A stretch of DNA of 64,000 nucleotides, from assembly GCF_039522935.1 (NCBI RefSeq), contig NZ_BAAAEI010000015.1:1-64000 (forward strand), written 5' to 3'. The notes under the pieces are model-generated. The model was not told where the DNA came from and searched no databases. It saw nothing but the letters and a program-made list of their open reading frames with translations. The position numbers and the translations under genes are program-made. Positions 26,888 through 36,247 of this stretch are shown here, one piece after another (positions within the stretch are counted from its first letter, which is position 1; every line of letters starts with the position of its first letter). Source of the DNA: Bowmanella denitrificans (GTDB taxonomy: Bacteria; Pseudomonadota; Gammaproteobacteria; Enterobacterales; Alteromonadaceae).

Positions 26888-28768
26888 TTAACGAACCTGT
26901 AACACCAGCGACTGCAGTGGCGCCAGTTGCAACGACAAATGGCCAATACCCTTTTCTACCTTCAATTCCAATTCAGCTTGCTGGTATAGCAACTCTGCCA
27001 ACGGATACTGACCATTGGCCACGCCCATGGCGGCTATCACCCCGGCCGGAATGGTGAATTGCACCTGCCGCCCTTGCTGGGCATCAAAGTTCGCGATAAC
27101 TAACAGCGCTTGCTCTTTGCTAAAGCGCGCAAAGCTATATAGTTGGTTGTCATAGCCCGGGCTTTGGCTGTTGGCCTGATGCAAGTCAGCAAATTCACCG
27201 CGCAGGGCGGGTTGATGGGCTGCCAGGTTGAGCAATCGGGTATAAAAGTCACGCAGGGCTTTTTCCTGGGTAGAAAGCTGCCCGCCATCAAATTTACCGT
27301 CATTCATCCAACGCTGGTGGGCAGGAACGCCCCAATAATCAAAAATAGTGGTGCGACTGGCCTGACCAAAACCGGCATCGCCGGCGCCAGGTTCACCCAC
27401 TTCCTGGCCGAAATACAGCAGATTAGCCCCGGCTGCGACCAGCGATGACACCACCATGGCTGGCATAGCCTTACGTGGATCACCGGCAAACTCTGGGCTG
27501 GCAATACGTTGCTCGTCATGGTTTTCCAGGAACATCAACAAATGGCTGTGAATATCCGCCATATTGTTGAATAACTGCGGCAGGTGCTCAGTGCCGCTTT
27601 TTCCTTCAATCACCGCACGCAGTGCATCATAGGTACCCACCTTGTCATACAGGTAGTCCATCTTGCCCAAACGAATATAGTTACGATACTGCTCGGGAAT
27701 ATAGATTTCAGATAACAACAATGCATCCGGGTTGGCGGCTTTGACAGAGCAGTTCAGGTAACTCCAGAATTCCACCGGTACCATCTGCGCCATATCATAA
27801 CGAAAACCATCTACGCCCTTTTTTGTCCAGTACAGCGCAATATCCCGAAACTTCTGCCAGGAATCCGGCACGCTTTTATCGGCCCAAAAGGCCAGATGCT
27901 CATCACAGCTTTTATCGGCGAATTCCTGAGGTAACGAGGCAAAATCATGGCTGCCGTCCGGGCGAACACCAAAATTAATCTTTACTGTTTCGTACCAGTC
28001 ATTGGCGTCCGGCCTGGCACTGCGGCTGCCATTGCCTGTCCATTTGGCCGGGTTCTCGGCAAACTGCCCGTCAGCCAGAGGATGCGGTTCGCCACCTAAG
28101 GGCTTGACCCCATGCGGCACCGCAAAAGGCTGGCCGGGAATATAGTAGAAGTTGTTGTCTCTGGCATATTCCAGATGGGTGTCGTCATCGGCACCAAAAT
28201 CCCTTACCCCTGCTGGTTTAGACAGAGATTGATACTGTCTTGCCACATGATTGGGCACAATATCCATCATCACTTTAAGACCAGCATCATGGGTACGGCT
28301 AATCAGCGCTTCGAATTCCGCCAAGCGCTTAGCCGGATCTGTGGCCAGATCCGGATTGACGTTGTAATAGTCCTTCACGGCATACGGCGAACCGGCCCGG
28401 CCTTTAACCACATCCGGATCGTCAGCACTGATGCCATACTGACTGTAGTCCCCCACCAGTGCATGGTGTGGCACACCGGTATACCACACGTAGTTAGCCC
28501 CCAGAGCCTTGATTTCAGTCAGCGCTGCTTCGTTGATATCAGCAAACTTACCCACCCCGTTTTGCGCCAGCGTACCCCAGGGCTGATTGGTAGTATTTTT
28601 GTTGCCGAACAGTCTGGTCATCATCTGATAAATGACCGGCCGCTCGGGCGCTGATACTTCAGTGTTTGGTGTCGCTTTATGCATGGCAGCCTGCTCTGGA
28701 GCTGAATTGTCGCCACAGCCAGTCAACACCAGGGCCAGGCTCAACAGAGAAAGTTTAGTCTTTATCAT
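26888..28768 (-). CDS. GH13 alpha-amylase lipoprotein
   Basis: The 626-residue protein has a lipoprotein signal (SLALVLTGC, Cys18) and a linker to residue 44. The catalytic barrel shows VMMDIVPNHVA (region I), DGFRYDMAQMVP (region II, nucleophile Asp), LLLSEIYIPEQ (region III, Glu) and MFLENHDEQR (region IV). A C-terminal beta-sandwich follows. It is probably a periplasmic or surface alpha-amylase or dextrinase. It lies 70 bases downstream of the GH31 gene on the same strand, so it likely shares that transcript. It differs clearly from the other two GH13 enzymes of the locus. Cleavage mode unknown. Confidence 0.92.
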   Translation of the reverse strand: MIKTKLSLLSLALVLTGCGDNSAPEQAAMHKATPNTEVSAPERPVIYQMMTRLFGNKNTTNQPWGTLAQNGVGKFADINEAALTEIKALGANYVWYTGVPHHALVGDYSQYGISADDPDVVKGRAGSPYAVKDYYNVNPDLATDPAKRLAEFEALISRTHDAGLKVMMDIVPNHVARQYQSLSKPAGVRDFGADDDTHLEYARDNNFYYIPGQPFAVPHGVKPLGGEPHPLADGQFAENPAKWTGNGSRSARPDANDWYETVKINFGVRPDGSHDFASLPQEFADKSCDEHLAFWADKSVPDSWQKFRDIALYWTKKGVDGFRYDMAQMVPVEFWSYLNCSVKAANPDALLLSEIYIPEQYRNYIRLGKMDYLYDKVGTYDALRAVIEGKSGTEHLPQLFNNMADIHSHLLMFLENHDEQRIASPEFAGDPRKAMPAMVVSSLVAAGANLLYFGQEVGEPGAGDAGFGQASRTTIFDYWGVPAHQRWMNDGKFDGGQLSTQEKALRDFYTRLLNLAAHQPALRGEFADLHQANSQSPGYDNQLYSFARFSKEQALLVIANFDAQQGRQVQFTIPAGVIAAMGVANGQYPLAELLYQQAELELKVEKGIGHLSLQLAPLQSLVLQVR

Positions 28769-28838
28769 TTATGGGTATCCAATGTTTTGTTACTGGCTGC
28801 TGTGTCTGTTTGACCGACATAGATGTCAAAGCCTGGCA

Positions 28839-31220
28839 CTATTCCACCTCCAGGGTGATGTCATGCATCCCCCAGGTAAAAGGGATCCGCAGTATCTGCT
28901 GGTCCTTTGCATAATCAAAGCCAACCTTCTCACCATTTAGCCTGATTTGTCTGGGTTTGGACGGCCAGTGATGTACCACCAGTTTTATCTCCCGGCTGTC
29001 TGGCATACCAGTGTACTGGTAAGCTTCGCGAGTCAGATTGATGCTCAGACGGTGCTCCTGCTGCGCAGCGGAAAAATGCAGCAGTTCGTATTGCTTTTTG
29101 CCAACCGCATCAAAGCTTTGCCCATCGTCCTCATACATCTGGCCCTGGGCCTTCTGTACCGATTTATCAGCGTAATAATGTAAAGTGAGTTTGTTACTGC
29201 GGTAATCACGGGTCGTAGCAACCGGCTCCACCATAGGGACAAAAGCGCCGCCTCTGACCAGGATCGGCAAGGTTTCCAAATGGGTTGGCTGATGGATTTG
29301 CTGCCCGCCCGAATAGCGCTGGCCGGTAAAATAATCAAACCACACGCCAGCAGGCAGGGTCACTTGTACCGACGTCACCCCAGGTGCCACTACAGGGGTG
29401 ACCAGGAAAGCATCCCCCCACAGATAACTGTCTTTATTATCCATCAGGGCCAGATTCTGCTCGTCCTCAAAAAACAACGGCCGCATCATCGGCATGCCGG
29501 TCTGGCTGTTTTGGTAGCTCAGGCTGTAGTTATAAGGCAGCAGTGCGTAGCGCAGCTTAATAAAGTCCCTGACAATGGCCTTGGTCTTGTCGTCGTGAAA
29601 GATGGGCTCAGGGGCAATCTCCTCCTGCGCATGCGGGCGGTAGACGGGTTGAAAAACACCGTATTGCAACCAGCGGGTATAAAGTTCAGCATCAAATTGT
29701 TCACCACCGGCAAAGCCGCCTAAGTCTGAATGGGTGTACGCCATACCCAGCATGCTCATGCTTAGGGCCAGTTCCACCTGTGGCTTCAATCCGTCCCAAC
29801 TACGGCTTACATCACCGGTCCAGGGGATCATGCCGTAGCGCTGTGAACCGGCAAAACCACTGCGCATCATAATAAAAGGGCGCTCATTGGGGCGGGCCTG
29901 ACGATGGCGTGCAAACAGCATCTTTGCCCACTGATGGCCATAGGCATTGTGGATTTCATCGGCGCTGACTTTCCCCACACCGGGTAACTGATGGAGGGTA
30001 TCTGCAGGATGCACTTCCGGTTCACCCAAATCTCCCCACCAGCCGCCGACACCCTGCTCCAGCAGACGCTGATAGGTTTGCCAGAACCAGTCCTGGGCTT
30101 TTGGGTCGAACACATCGACCAGGCCGGTATTGCCAAAGTAGAAATCGAAACGTTTCGGCTGACCGGCCAGATTTTGCGCCAAAGCCCCGGCATCCGCCGC
30201 TTCTGACCATTTATCCGAAGTGGTCAAAATAAAAGGCTCGGTGATTAAGATGGTTTTTACCCCATCCGCGCTGAAATCCTGCAGCATTTTTTCAGGGCTG
30301 GGCCAGGCGTCTGCATCCCAATCAAGATTACCCATAGTGCCCTTGATATCCTTACCAAACCAATACAAGTCCAGGATCACCGCATCCAGCGGGATATCCT
30401 GTTGCCGGAAGGCATTGACCACTTCACGGGTTTGCGCTTCACTGCGATAACCAAAACGCGAGGCATAATTGCCCAGCGCCCAGCGCGGCGGCATCGGCTG
30501 CGTACCGGTCAGCGAAACATACCGTTGAATAAGCTGCGGATAGCTGTCTGCCGCGCCGATAAGGTAAGCCGTGCGACCGGAAACGGCTTCAAACTGCAGA
30601 ATATCCGCTTCATTGTGGCCCAGATCCAGATAGCCACTGGCCGCATTGTCAAACACCAGAAAATACTTATTGCTGGACACCAAGGCAGGCAGGCTGAAAT
30701 ACATCTGACTGGATTCGGTGCCATAGCCATAATGGGCGCGATTATACAGCGGCAGGCGTTGACCACGCCTGTCCATACCCAGTACCCGTTGACCGCCGCC
30801 CAACAGTTTTTCTCCGTCTTGCAGCTTAAAGCGAAAACCGCGCAAGCTTTGATGATTAAATAAACCGCTGTCCTCGGCAATCAGAGGGTTATTTTGATGG
30901 AAATAGCTGAGTCTAAACGGCCTCTTTTGAATATGTACCGACAATTCACCATGACGAAACACTAAGCCGGTGTCTTGGCTGGTCAGTTGACCGCTGTGCT
31001 TTATGGCCGTATCGGCAATCGCAAAAGAAGGAAACTGTTGAACACCGCTGGGTTGATAAAAGACTTCAAAGGTATCCCTGGCGTAAGGGGTGATACTGAC
31101 CAGGCCCTCATCCGTCGTCAATTGCAGGCTACCGTCAATCATCTGGTGGCTCAACAACTCGGCAGCTTTGACCTGAATCACAAACAGCGATACGAATACT
31201 AGCAATACAAATTTTTTCAT
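28839..31220 (-). CDS. GH31 alpha-glucosidase, exported
   Basis: I start at the ATG at 31220, which opens a signal peptide (MKKFVLLVFVSLFVIQVKAA); the longer frame to 31271 adds no conserved residues. About 793 residues. GH31 motifs are present: DAVILDLYWFGKD, WWGDLGEPEVH (nucleophile region, with Asp), RSGFAGSQRYGMIPWTGDVSRSWDGL (acid/base Asp in the GDV segment), and HSDLGGFAGG. A C-terminal beta domain follows. The enzyme removes glucose from alpha-glucan ends in the periplasm. An ATACGTAT operator lies about 123 bases upstream. Downstream is the lipoprotein GH13, likely co-transcribed. Confidence 0.94.
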   Translation of the reverse strand: MKKFVLLVFVSLFVIQVKAAELLSHQMIDGSLQLTTDEGLVSITPYARDTFEVFYQPSGVQQFPSFAIADTAIKHSGQLTSQDTGLVFRHGELSVHIQKRPFRLSYFHQNNPLIAEDSGLFNHQSLRGFRFKLQDGEKLLGGGQRVLGMDRRGQRLPLYNRAHYGYGTESSQMYFSLPALVSSNKYFLVFDNAASGYLDLGHNEADILQFEAVSGRTAYLIGAADSYPQLIQRYVSLTGTQPMPPRWALGNYASRFGYRSEAQTREVVNAFRQQDIPLDAVILDLYWFGKDIKGTMGNLDWDADAWPSPEKMLQDFSADGVKTILITEPFILTTSDKWSEAADAGALAQNLAGQPKRFDFYFGNTGLVDVFDPKAQDWFWQTYQRLLEQGVGGWWGDLGEPEVHPADTLHQLPGVGKVSADEIHNAYGHQWAKMLFARHRQARPNERPFIMMRSGFAGSQRYGMIPWTGDVSRSWDGLKPQVELALSMSMLGMAYTHSDLGGFAGGEQFDAELYTRWLQYGVFQPVYRPHAQEEIAPEPIFHDDKTKAIVRDFIKLRYALLPYNYSLSYQNSQTGMPMMRPLFFEDEQNLALMDNKDSYLWGDAFLVTPVVAPGVTSVQVTLPAGVWFDYFTGQRYSGGQQIHQPTHLETLPILVRGGAFVPMVEPVATTRDYRSNKLTLHYYADKSVQKAQGQMYEDDGQSFDAVGKKQYELLHFSAAQQEHRLSINLTREAYQYTGMPDSREIKLVVHHWPSKPRQIRLNGEKVGFDYAKDQQILRIPFTWGMHDITLEVE

Positions 31221-31336
31221 CTTGTTATCACAGCTAATGTTGAAGCACAGACAAGCGCTTAGGCGGACCACGGCATAAAACTGCCAGGTTCAGAATGTCT
31301 TCATAGTATCGGCAAGGCTGCACAGCTGCAGCAAAG

Positions 31337-31354
31337 TGCATACGTATTCATGCT
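31337..31354 (-). promoter_or_regulatory. ATACGTAT sugar-regulon operator before GH31
   Basis: On the minus strand this reads AGCATGAATACGTATGCA, containing TGAATACGTATGCA. Downstream of it, at about 29 bases, is GATACTAT, a plausible -10 region, which would put the operator just upstream of the -35 element. The site lies close to, but outside, the coding end of the solute-binding protein gene. Confidence 0.72.
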
Positions 31355-31366
31355 GTGGTTGACAAA

Positions 31367-32269
31367 TTACATGGCACCCTGCGGACGGCCAGGGCTCAGC
31401 TGACTGAATGTGTCCGCCTGCTGGAGGTACGCACGACGGTTGTCTGACAACATATGCGCAGCCATGCGTTCAGCCCCCGCGAGGATAAGCGCATTGTTTG
31501 TCACAATATGATTGATATTAGCAATAATCTGCTGCCCCCAGGCCCCTGTGGTACAGGCGAAATGGGCGCTAAAATGTGCCGGACTCTCTTCGAAAGGCAA
31601 GAACGAAAGCAAGTCTTCACTATCATATTTCGCCGAATAATATCTGGCTTCAATGGCATTACCAAGAATGATATCCAGGCGCCCCTTTAGCAGCATACCC
31701 ATCATGGGCTGGTAGCTTTGTGTATTCATAAAAGGCACCAGTGTGGGCCTGGGTCTGCCCCGGCCATCCACCAGCAATGCATCGATATCTGGTCCCAGCG
31801 AGCGGCCGCCGATATGCCCCAACAGCATATTCTGTGAATTCAGCAAAGATCTCAGGCTAAGCCGCCCGTCTGGCAGTAAAAATGGCTCTAGCTTGTGCTT
31901 TTCTGATTGTTTGAAGATTGCGCCATAGGCAGGCAAAGGTAGAAATGGCTCTGAGAACATCAGATAGGCCTGGCGCTCCGGCGTTTTTGTCAGACCAAAT
32001 AAGCACAGCGGCTTGCCCTGCTGCATTTCCAATAACAGTCGGTTGAAATTCGAATGGTCAAACTGATGCCGATATTCGGACAGTTGGTCCAGCACCAGTT
32101 GCTGCACTTCAGCGAAGATCCCCTTTGGCGGTTGATTATCCTCCACCTGCCAAAAGGGTGGAAAATGGGCAGCACCCCAGTGAATCACCGGCAGGTCGTC
32201 GGCCAGAACATTTACCGGCCAGGTTAGTAACATACCCAGACATGCCCTGAAAAATAAATGCTGTCGCAT
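31367..32269 (-). CDS. periplasmic solute-binding (PBP2-like) protein
   Basis: The 300-residue protein starts with a signal peptide (LFFRACLGMLLTWPVNVLA; mature DDLPVIHWG). It carries the early PBP2 pattern HFPPFWQVEDNQPPKGIFAEVQQLVLDQL and CLFGLTKTPERQAYLMFSEPF, which resembles amino-acid-type or TIGR02285-type binding proteins. No ABC permease or ATPase gene is nearby, so it may serve a sensor or be an orphan. Its stop codon is next to the GH31 promoter operator. A role in sugar uptake is not supported, and the ligand is unknown. Confidence 0.75.
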   Translation of the reverse strand: MRQHLFFRACLGMLLTWPVNVLADDLPVIHWGAAHFPPFWQVEDNQPPKGIFAEVQQLVLDQLSEYRHQFDHSNFNRLLLEMQQGKPLCLFGLTKTPERQAYLMFSEPFLPLPAYGAIFKQSEKHKLEPFLLPDGRLSLRSLLNSQNMLLGHIGGRSLGPDIDALLVDGRGRPRPTLVPFMNTQSYQPMMGMLLKGRLDIILGNAIEARYYSAKYDSEDLLSFLPFEESPAHFSAHFACTTGAWGQQIIANINHIVTNNALILAGAERMAAHMLSDNRRAYLQQADTFSQLSPGRPQGAM

Positions 32270-32447
32270 CAGTACCTCAGACAGTCAGCCAGTTACCAGA
32301 CGCTCATTCCCTTTTTGGCACATCCATTCCAATACTTATGCCGCATTGGGCCGCGAACAGCAAACCAGCGTCACTAAGACGTGCTTAAGTATTGGTACAG
32401 TAATGAGCTAAAGTAAAGGCTACACAACTGACACTAGCCATAAATAA

Positions 32448-33485
32448 TCAAACCACAACAGGGGCAAGATGGCGCAGCGTACAGGCATCGGCATCCAGCT
32501 CAACTTCAGCTCCCACCGCCAGGATATGATTGTCTTTAATATGCCCGAACTGCGCGCCCACATAACTGGGAATGTTGAGCGGCCTGAGGTAATTCTGCAT
32601 CACTTCCATCAGGGTAAAACCACCGTAGCCTTTTTGCGGCTCACATTCGGTGCAGTGGCCAAAGACCACACCGGCTAATTGGTCCAGAATACCTGCCAGT
32701 TGCAAGGTGGAAAAGTAGCGGTCAATTCGATAAATGGCCTCACCCACATCTTCCAGCATCAATATTTTACCGCGCATATCCGGCAGGTAAGGCGTGCCCA
32801 CCAGACTACTTAAGACCGTTAGATTGCCCCCGACCAGCAGCCCTTTGGCCTTGCCAGAACGCACCGTTCTGGCTCTGTTGCTGCGCATAGTCAGGGCATC
32901 ATCGTCAGCAGGCAGGTTTTGCATTTGCGTGGCATTGGCGTCAAACAACATGGTGCGTACCTGCTCGGCCTGAAATTGCCCCCAGTACGACATCCCCACT
33001 GGCCCGTGAAATGACACCAACCCGGTATAGTGATACAAGCTATTCAGCAACGACGTGATATCACTGTATCCCAGCAACACTTTGGGATTGGCCGCAATGT
33101 TGGCAAAGTCCAGATAGGGCAACAGGCGGTTACACCCCCAACCACCACGAATAGCCACAATGCCTTGCACCGAAGGATCGGCAAAGGCCTGGTTTATATC
33201 CTCTGCCCGGGCTTTATCCTGTCCAGCCAGGTATCCATAGCGGTCCAGAATATGCTGCCCCGTATCAACTGCCAGGCCCATGGCCTGGAAAGATTCTTTG
33301 GCTATTGCCACTTCATCGGGATCAAAAATCGCACTGGCCGGTGCCACCAGACGAATCTTGTCGCCCTGCCGGAGCCGTTTCGGCAGTTTGGCTGATACAC
33401 TGGCGTTTGCCAGTACGGTAGTAGGTACAAGTTGGCTGGCCATAAGACCCGCGGTGGACGCTTTAATAAAGCCTCTACGGTCCAT
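32448..33485 (-). CDS. LD-carboxypeptidase (family S66), Tat-exported
   Basis: The 345-residue protein starts MDRRGFIKASTAGLMASQLV, a twin-arginine signal (DRRGFIKAS). The S66 fold motifs follow: IRLVAPASAIFD, AIRGGWGCNRLLPYLDF (nucleophile-Ser region is WGCNR-type, with GYSDITSLLNSLYH supplying the usual serine), and FGHCTECEP with GAQFGHIKDNHILAVGAEVELD (His base). S66 enzymes cut the L-Lys/mDAP-D-Ala bond of murein tetrapeptide. The E. coli LdcA is cytoplasmic; this one is predicted to be exported by Tat. It has a strong AGGAG ribosome-binding site and is divergent from the M14 gene. The exact catalytic serine should be checked. Confidence 0.85.
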   Translation of the reverse strand: MDRRGFIKASTAGLMASQLVPTTVLANASVSAKLPKRLRQGDKIRLVAPASAIFDPDEVAIAKESFQAMGLAVDTGQHILDRYGYLAGQDKARAEDINQAFADPSVQGIVAIRGGWGCNRLLPYLDFANIAANPKVLLGYSDITSLLNSLYHYTGLVSFHGPVGMSYWGQFQAEQVRTMLFDANATQMQNLPADDDALTMRSNRARTVRSGKAKGLLVGGNLTVLSSLVGTPYLPDMRGKILMLEDVGEAIYRIDRYFSTLQLAGILDQLAGVVFGHCTECEPQKGYGGFTLMEVMQNYLRPLNIPSYVGAQFGHIKDNHILAVGAEVELDADACTLRHLAPVVV

Positions 33486-33628
33486 ATAAACTCCTCAATA
33501 TATTGCTTTTGGGCTGCCTGGTGGAAAATTTGGGATCAACAACGCCGTGAGTTTTGACTTGTTACTGACCAATGATTAACCTGATATAAATAAATTATTA
33601 CCATAAAATCACATTAAAGTAATAAATA

Positions 33629-35020
33629 ATGAAACCACTGTTATTTATCATGAGCCTGATTATGTCAATGTCATTGTTTGCTGCCCCGATTAACTGGCCA
33701 TCCTTTCAGGTACCCGGACTGGACAAGCCCCAACTGCGTTATGCGGATATTCAAGCATACCTGGCGCAGGCCAAGGCCGACCCGCAATTCAGGGTAGACA
33801 AAATAGGCCAGTCATTCGAAGGCCGCGATATCTTTCGTATCGGATTTGGTCAGGGTCCGGTCAGGGTGATGCTGTGGTCACAAATGCATGGCGACGAACC
33901 CACCGCCACCGCGGCGGTATTTGATTTAATTGCACGCATCCAGCAAGACCAAGCCTGGCGGGCGCAATGGCAGAACAAGCTAAGCCTGTATATTATCCCG
34001 ATGTTAAACCCGGATGGTGCCGAACGGGCCACCAGAGAAAATGCCCAGGGCATAGACATTAATCGTGACGCCGCTGCCCTGCAGACCCCGGAAGGCAGGA
34101 TTCTGCTGGAGCAGGCCAAGGCTATTAAGCCGGCTTTTGGTTTTAACCTGCACGATCAGAACCGTTTCTATGCCGCTGGCGACAGCCTTAATCCGGCTAC
34201 TATTTCATTATTGGCTCCGGCCTTTGATCAGGCCAAAACCATTAGCCCGGCCCGTAAAAAGGCCATGCAGCTTATCGGCGTGTTAAAACAGGTGGCCGAT
34301 GAGATGATCCCTGGCCACTTAGGCCGCTACGACGATACCTTTGCCCCCCGTGCCTTTGGCGATAATCTGGCGGGTATGGGTATCAGCACCATTTTGATTG
34401 AGTCCGGTGCCCACCGAAATGATGCCAACCGCCAGGTGGCCAGAACCCTTAACCTGGCCATGCTCAGTGCCGCTATCGACAGTATTGCCTCGGCTGGTTT
34501 TGAAAACCAAAGCCTGTCCGCCTATCAGGCCATCCCGATGAACAGGCGGGAAGCATTTCGCGATGTCATTATTAAGAATGTGCAGGTCGAGGCAAACAGC
34601 CAGTCATACCAGCTCGATATTGCCCTGGATCTGGATCTACCGGATGCAGATGCCGTGCGTATTAAAGAAGTGGGCGACCTGTCTACTTATACGGCATTCT
34701 TTACATTTGATGCCGAAGGCTGGCACTACAAACCTGCCAGGGAGTATCGACTGGACGCCCCCCTGGTTTTAGATAAGGCGGGTTATTTAGCCCTGTTAAA
34801 ACAGGGTATTGGAATATTTGACCGCAATGGTCATCCAATTGAAAACCGCAGCACACTGCCGCTGGCGATAAAAACCACCTTGTCATCGCAACCCAAACCA
34901 CATAAAAACGGGCCGGCGATATTTTTTCTCGAACACCAAGACGGCCGGCAGATGGCTGTTATTCAGGGATTATTGATTGATCTCGAACAGGGCAAGGTGC
35001 TGAACCGATACAGCACCTGA
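33629..35020 (+). CDS. M14-family zinc carboxypeptidase
   Basis: The 463-residue protein has a signal peptide (MKPLLFIMSLIMSMSLFAAP). M14 residues are visible: SQMHGDEPTA gives zinc ligands His87 and Glu90, LNPDG and GIDINRD supply the substrate-binding Asn145-Arg146, FNLHDQN gives zinc ligand His175, and ILIESGAH has the likely catalytic Glu. It resembles bacterial M14 murein or peptide carboxypeptidases. About 140 C-terminal residues are outside the catalytic core. It is divergent from the LD-carboxypeptidase with 143 bases between, suggesting a joint role in murein peptide processing. Confidence 0.87.
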   Translation: MKPLLFIMSLIMSMSLFAAPINWPSFQVPGLDKPQLRYADIQAYLAQAKADPQFRVDKIGQSFEGRDIFRIGFGQGPVRVMLWSQMHGDEPTATAAVFDLIARIQQDQAWRAQWQNKLSLYIIPMLNPDGAERATRENAQGIDINRDAAALQTPEGRILLEQAKAIKPAFGFNLHDQNRFYAAGDSLNPATISLLAPAFDQAKTISPARKKAMQLIGVLKQVADEMIPGHLGRYDDTFAPRAFGDNLAGMGISTILIESGAHRNDANRQVARTLNLAMLSAAIDSIASAGFENQSLSAYQAIPMNRREAFRDVIIKNVQVEANSQSYQLDIALDLDLPDADAVRIKEVGDLSTYTAFFTFDAEGWHYKPAREYRLDAPLVLDKAGYLALLKQGIGIFDRNGHPIENRSTLPLAIKTTLSSQPKPHKNGPAIFFLEHQDGRQMAVIQGLLIDLEQGKVLNRYST

Positions 35021-35026
35021 GCAAAC

Positions 35027-36112
35027 CTATTTACCGATCTGCTGCCCCATTCTGGCCAGGATTTTAATTGTGTCGTCACTGGCCGTTTCCATACTTTTCA
35101 GGGCACTGATGGACGCTTGCATATCGCCCGCCACCAGTTTTTCCAGGGCCTGCAATCCCCCCTTATGCACTGCTGCATGGGGTTTTTCCAGGCTGGCATA
35201 GCTGTCCAGGTGGCGGAAGTTCGCCGCCCCATCGCCCTGATAGTACCATTTACCCAATCGACATTGATGGTGATCGGAAACCTCGCCATTGGCGGATTGA
35301 TTATTCAACCAGCGCCGGTAAATAACCTGTTTCCACACCATATGATCCAGCTTCACGGTTTCGATAAAACTGGCCATGGCTTCGTCGGTAATAGTGGCAT
35401 GCATTGAGCGGGAATGATCAATCAGACTTTCCAGCGACTTCGCGGTTTCTGTGGCGGTATCCAGCATCTCCGAACATTGATTCAGCGTGCTGGAAATATT
35501 GTTATCGGCTTCCAGGGTGCTTTTATCGATATCAGCCACCTGCTTGGCAATTTCCGCACTGGCTTCCCCCGCCCGCTGGGCCAGCGTCCTGACTTCGTCG
35601 GCAACCACGGCAAAACCGCGGCCCTGTTCCCCGGCACGGGCCGCTTCAATAGCCGCATTCAATGCCAGCAGGTTAGTCTGTTCAGAAATATTATTAATGA
35701 TGCTGACAAACTTGGTGATTTCCTGAGCTACTCCACGCAGCCGGGAAATACCGGAATGAGTCAGCTTAACTTCCTGGTCAACTTTGTTAAGACCGCTCAA
35801 TAAGGTTGCCATATTGGCCGAAGATTGGTCATAGATAGCAGAAGAACTAATAATATTATCTCGTTCTTCAAGCATATGATTGGCCAGTTCGGCCACCCTT
35901 TCGCGAATCTCTGACAAGGGATTCATGCCATTGACGGCCATACGCATCACACCCAAGTCGTGCTTTTCCCGTGCTTTTTCATCCAGTTGATGCTGCAAAG
36001 CGTCGCTCTGACTTCGGGCCTGTAGCAGTTGTGCCTGCAGTTCCTGATTTTGTTGTTTGAGGCGTTCCACTTCGGATTGTGAATCGGTCAGTCTGCTGGC
36101 TTTAACAAACAT
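35027..36112 (-). CDS. soluble methyl-accepting chemotaxis-like protein with CZB domain
   Basis: The 361-residue protein has no transmembrane segment. It has an N-terminal coiled coil (about residues 10-50) and an MCP signalling domain with the conserved hairpin EQTNLLALNAAIEAARAGEQGRGFAVVADEVRTLA. The C-terminal chemoreceptor zinc-binding (CZB) domain is about residues 255-325. CZB key residues are there: DHMVWK, HHQCRLGKWYYQ and KPHAAVHKG. CZB domains bind zinc and, in Helicobacter TlpD, sense hypochlorous acid. Its place in the polysaccharide locus gives no clear function. Confidence 0.9.
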   Translation of the reverse strand: MFVKASRLTDSQSEVERLKQQNQELQAQLLQARSQSDALQHQLDEKAREKHDLGVMRMAVNGMNPLSEIRERVAELANHMLEERDNIISSSAIYDQSSANMATLLSGLNKVDQEVKLTHSGISRLRGVAQEITKFVSIINNISEQTNLLALNAAIEAARAGEQGRGFAVVADEVRTLAQRAGEASAEIAKQVADIDKSTLEADNNISSTLNQCSEMLDTATETAKSLESLIDHSRSMHATITDEAMASFIETVKLDHMVWKQVIYRRWLNNQSANGEVSDHHQCRLGKWYYQGDGAANFRHLDSYASLEKPHAAVHKGGLQALEKLVAGDMQASISALKSMETASDDTIKILARMGQQIGK

Positions 36113-36199
36113 GGGTTATTGTTCTCGTTTTTCCTGGATAGCATTGAGAATAATGGCTTTATAGGATTCTCGCTATGAATTTAACATGGCCATAACAAC

Positions 36200-36223
36200 A
36201 AAAAAGGCGGTGATTACACCGCC
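36200..36223 (-). terminator. terminator after ompW
   Basis: On the minus strand GGCGGTG and CACCGCC form a 7-bp stem followed by six T. It lies 25 bases beyond the OmpW stop codon. Confidence 0.88.
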
Positions 36224-36247
36224 AGCTCCGCCAGGGAGGTTGGGAAC

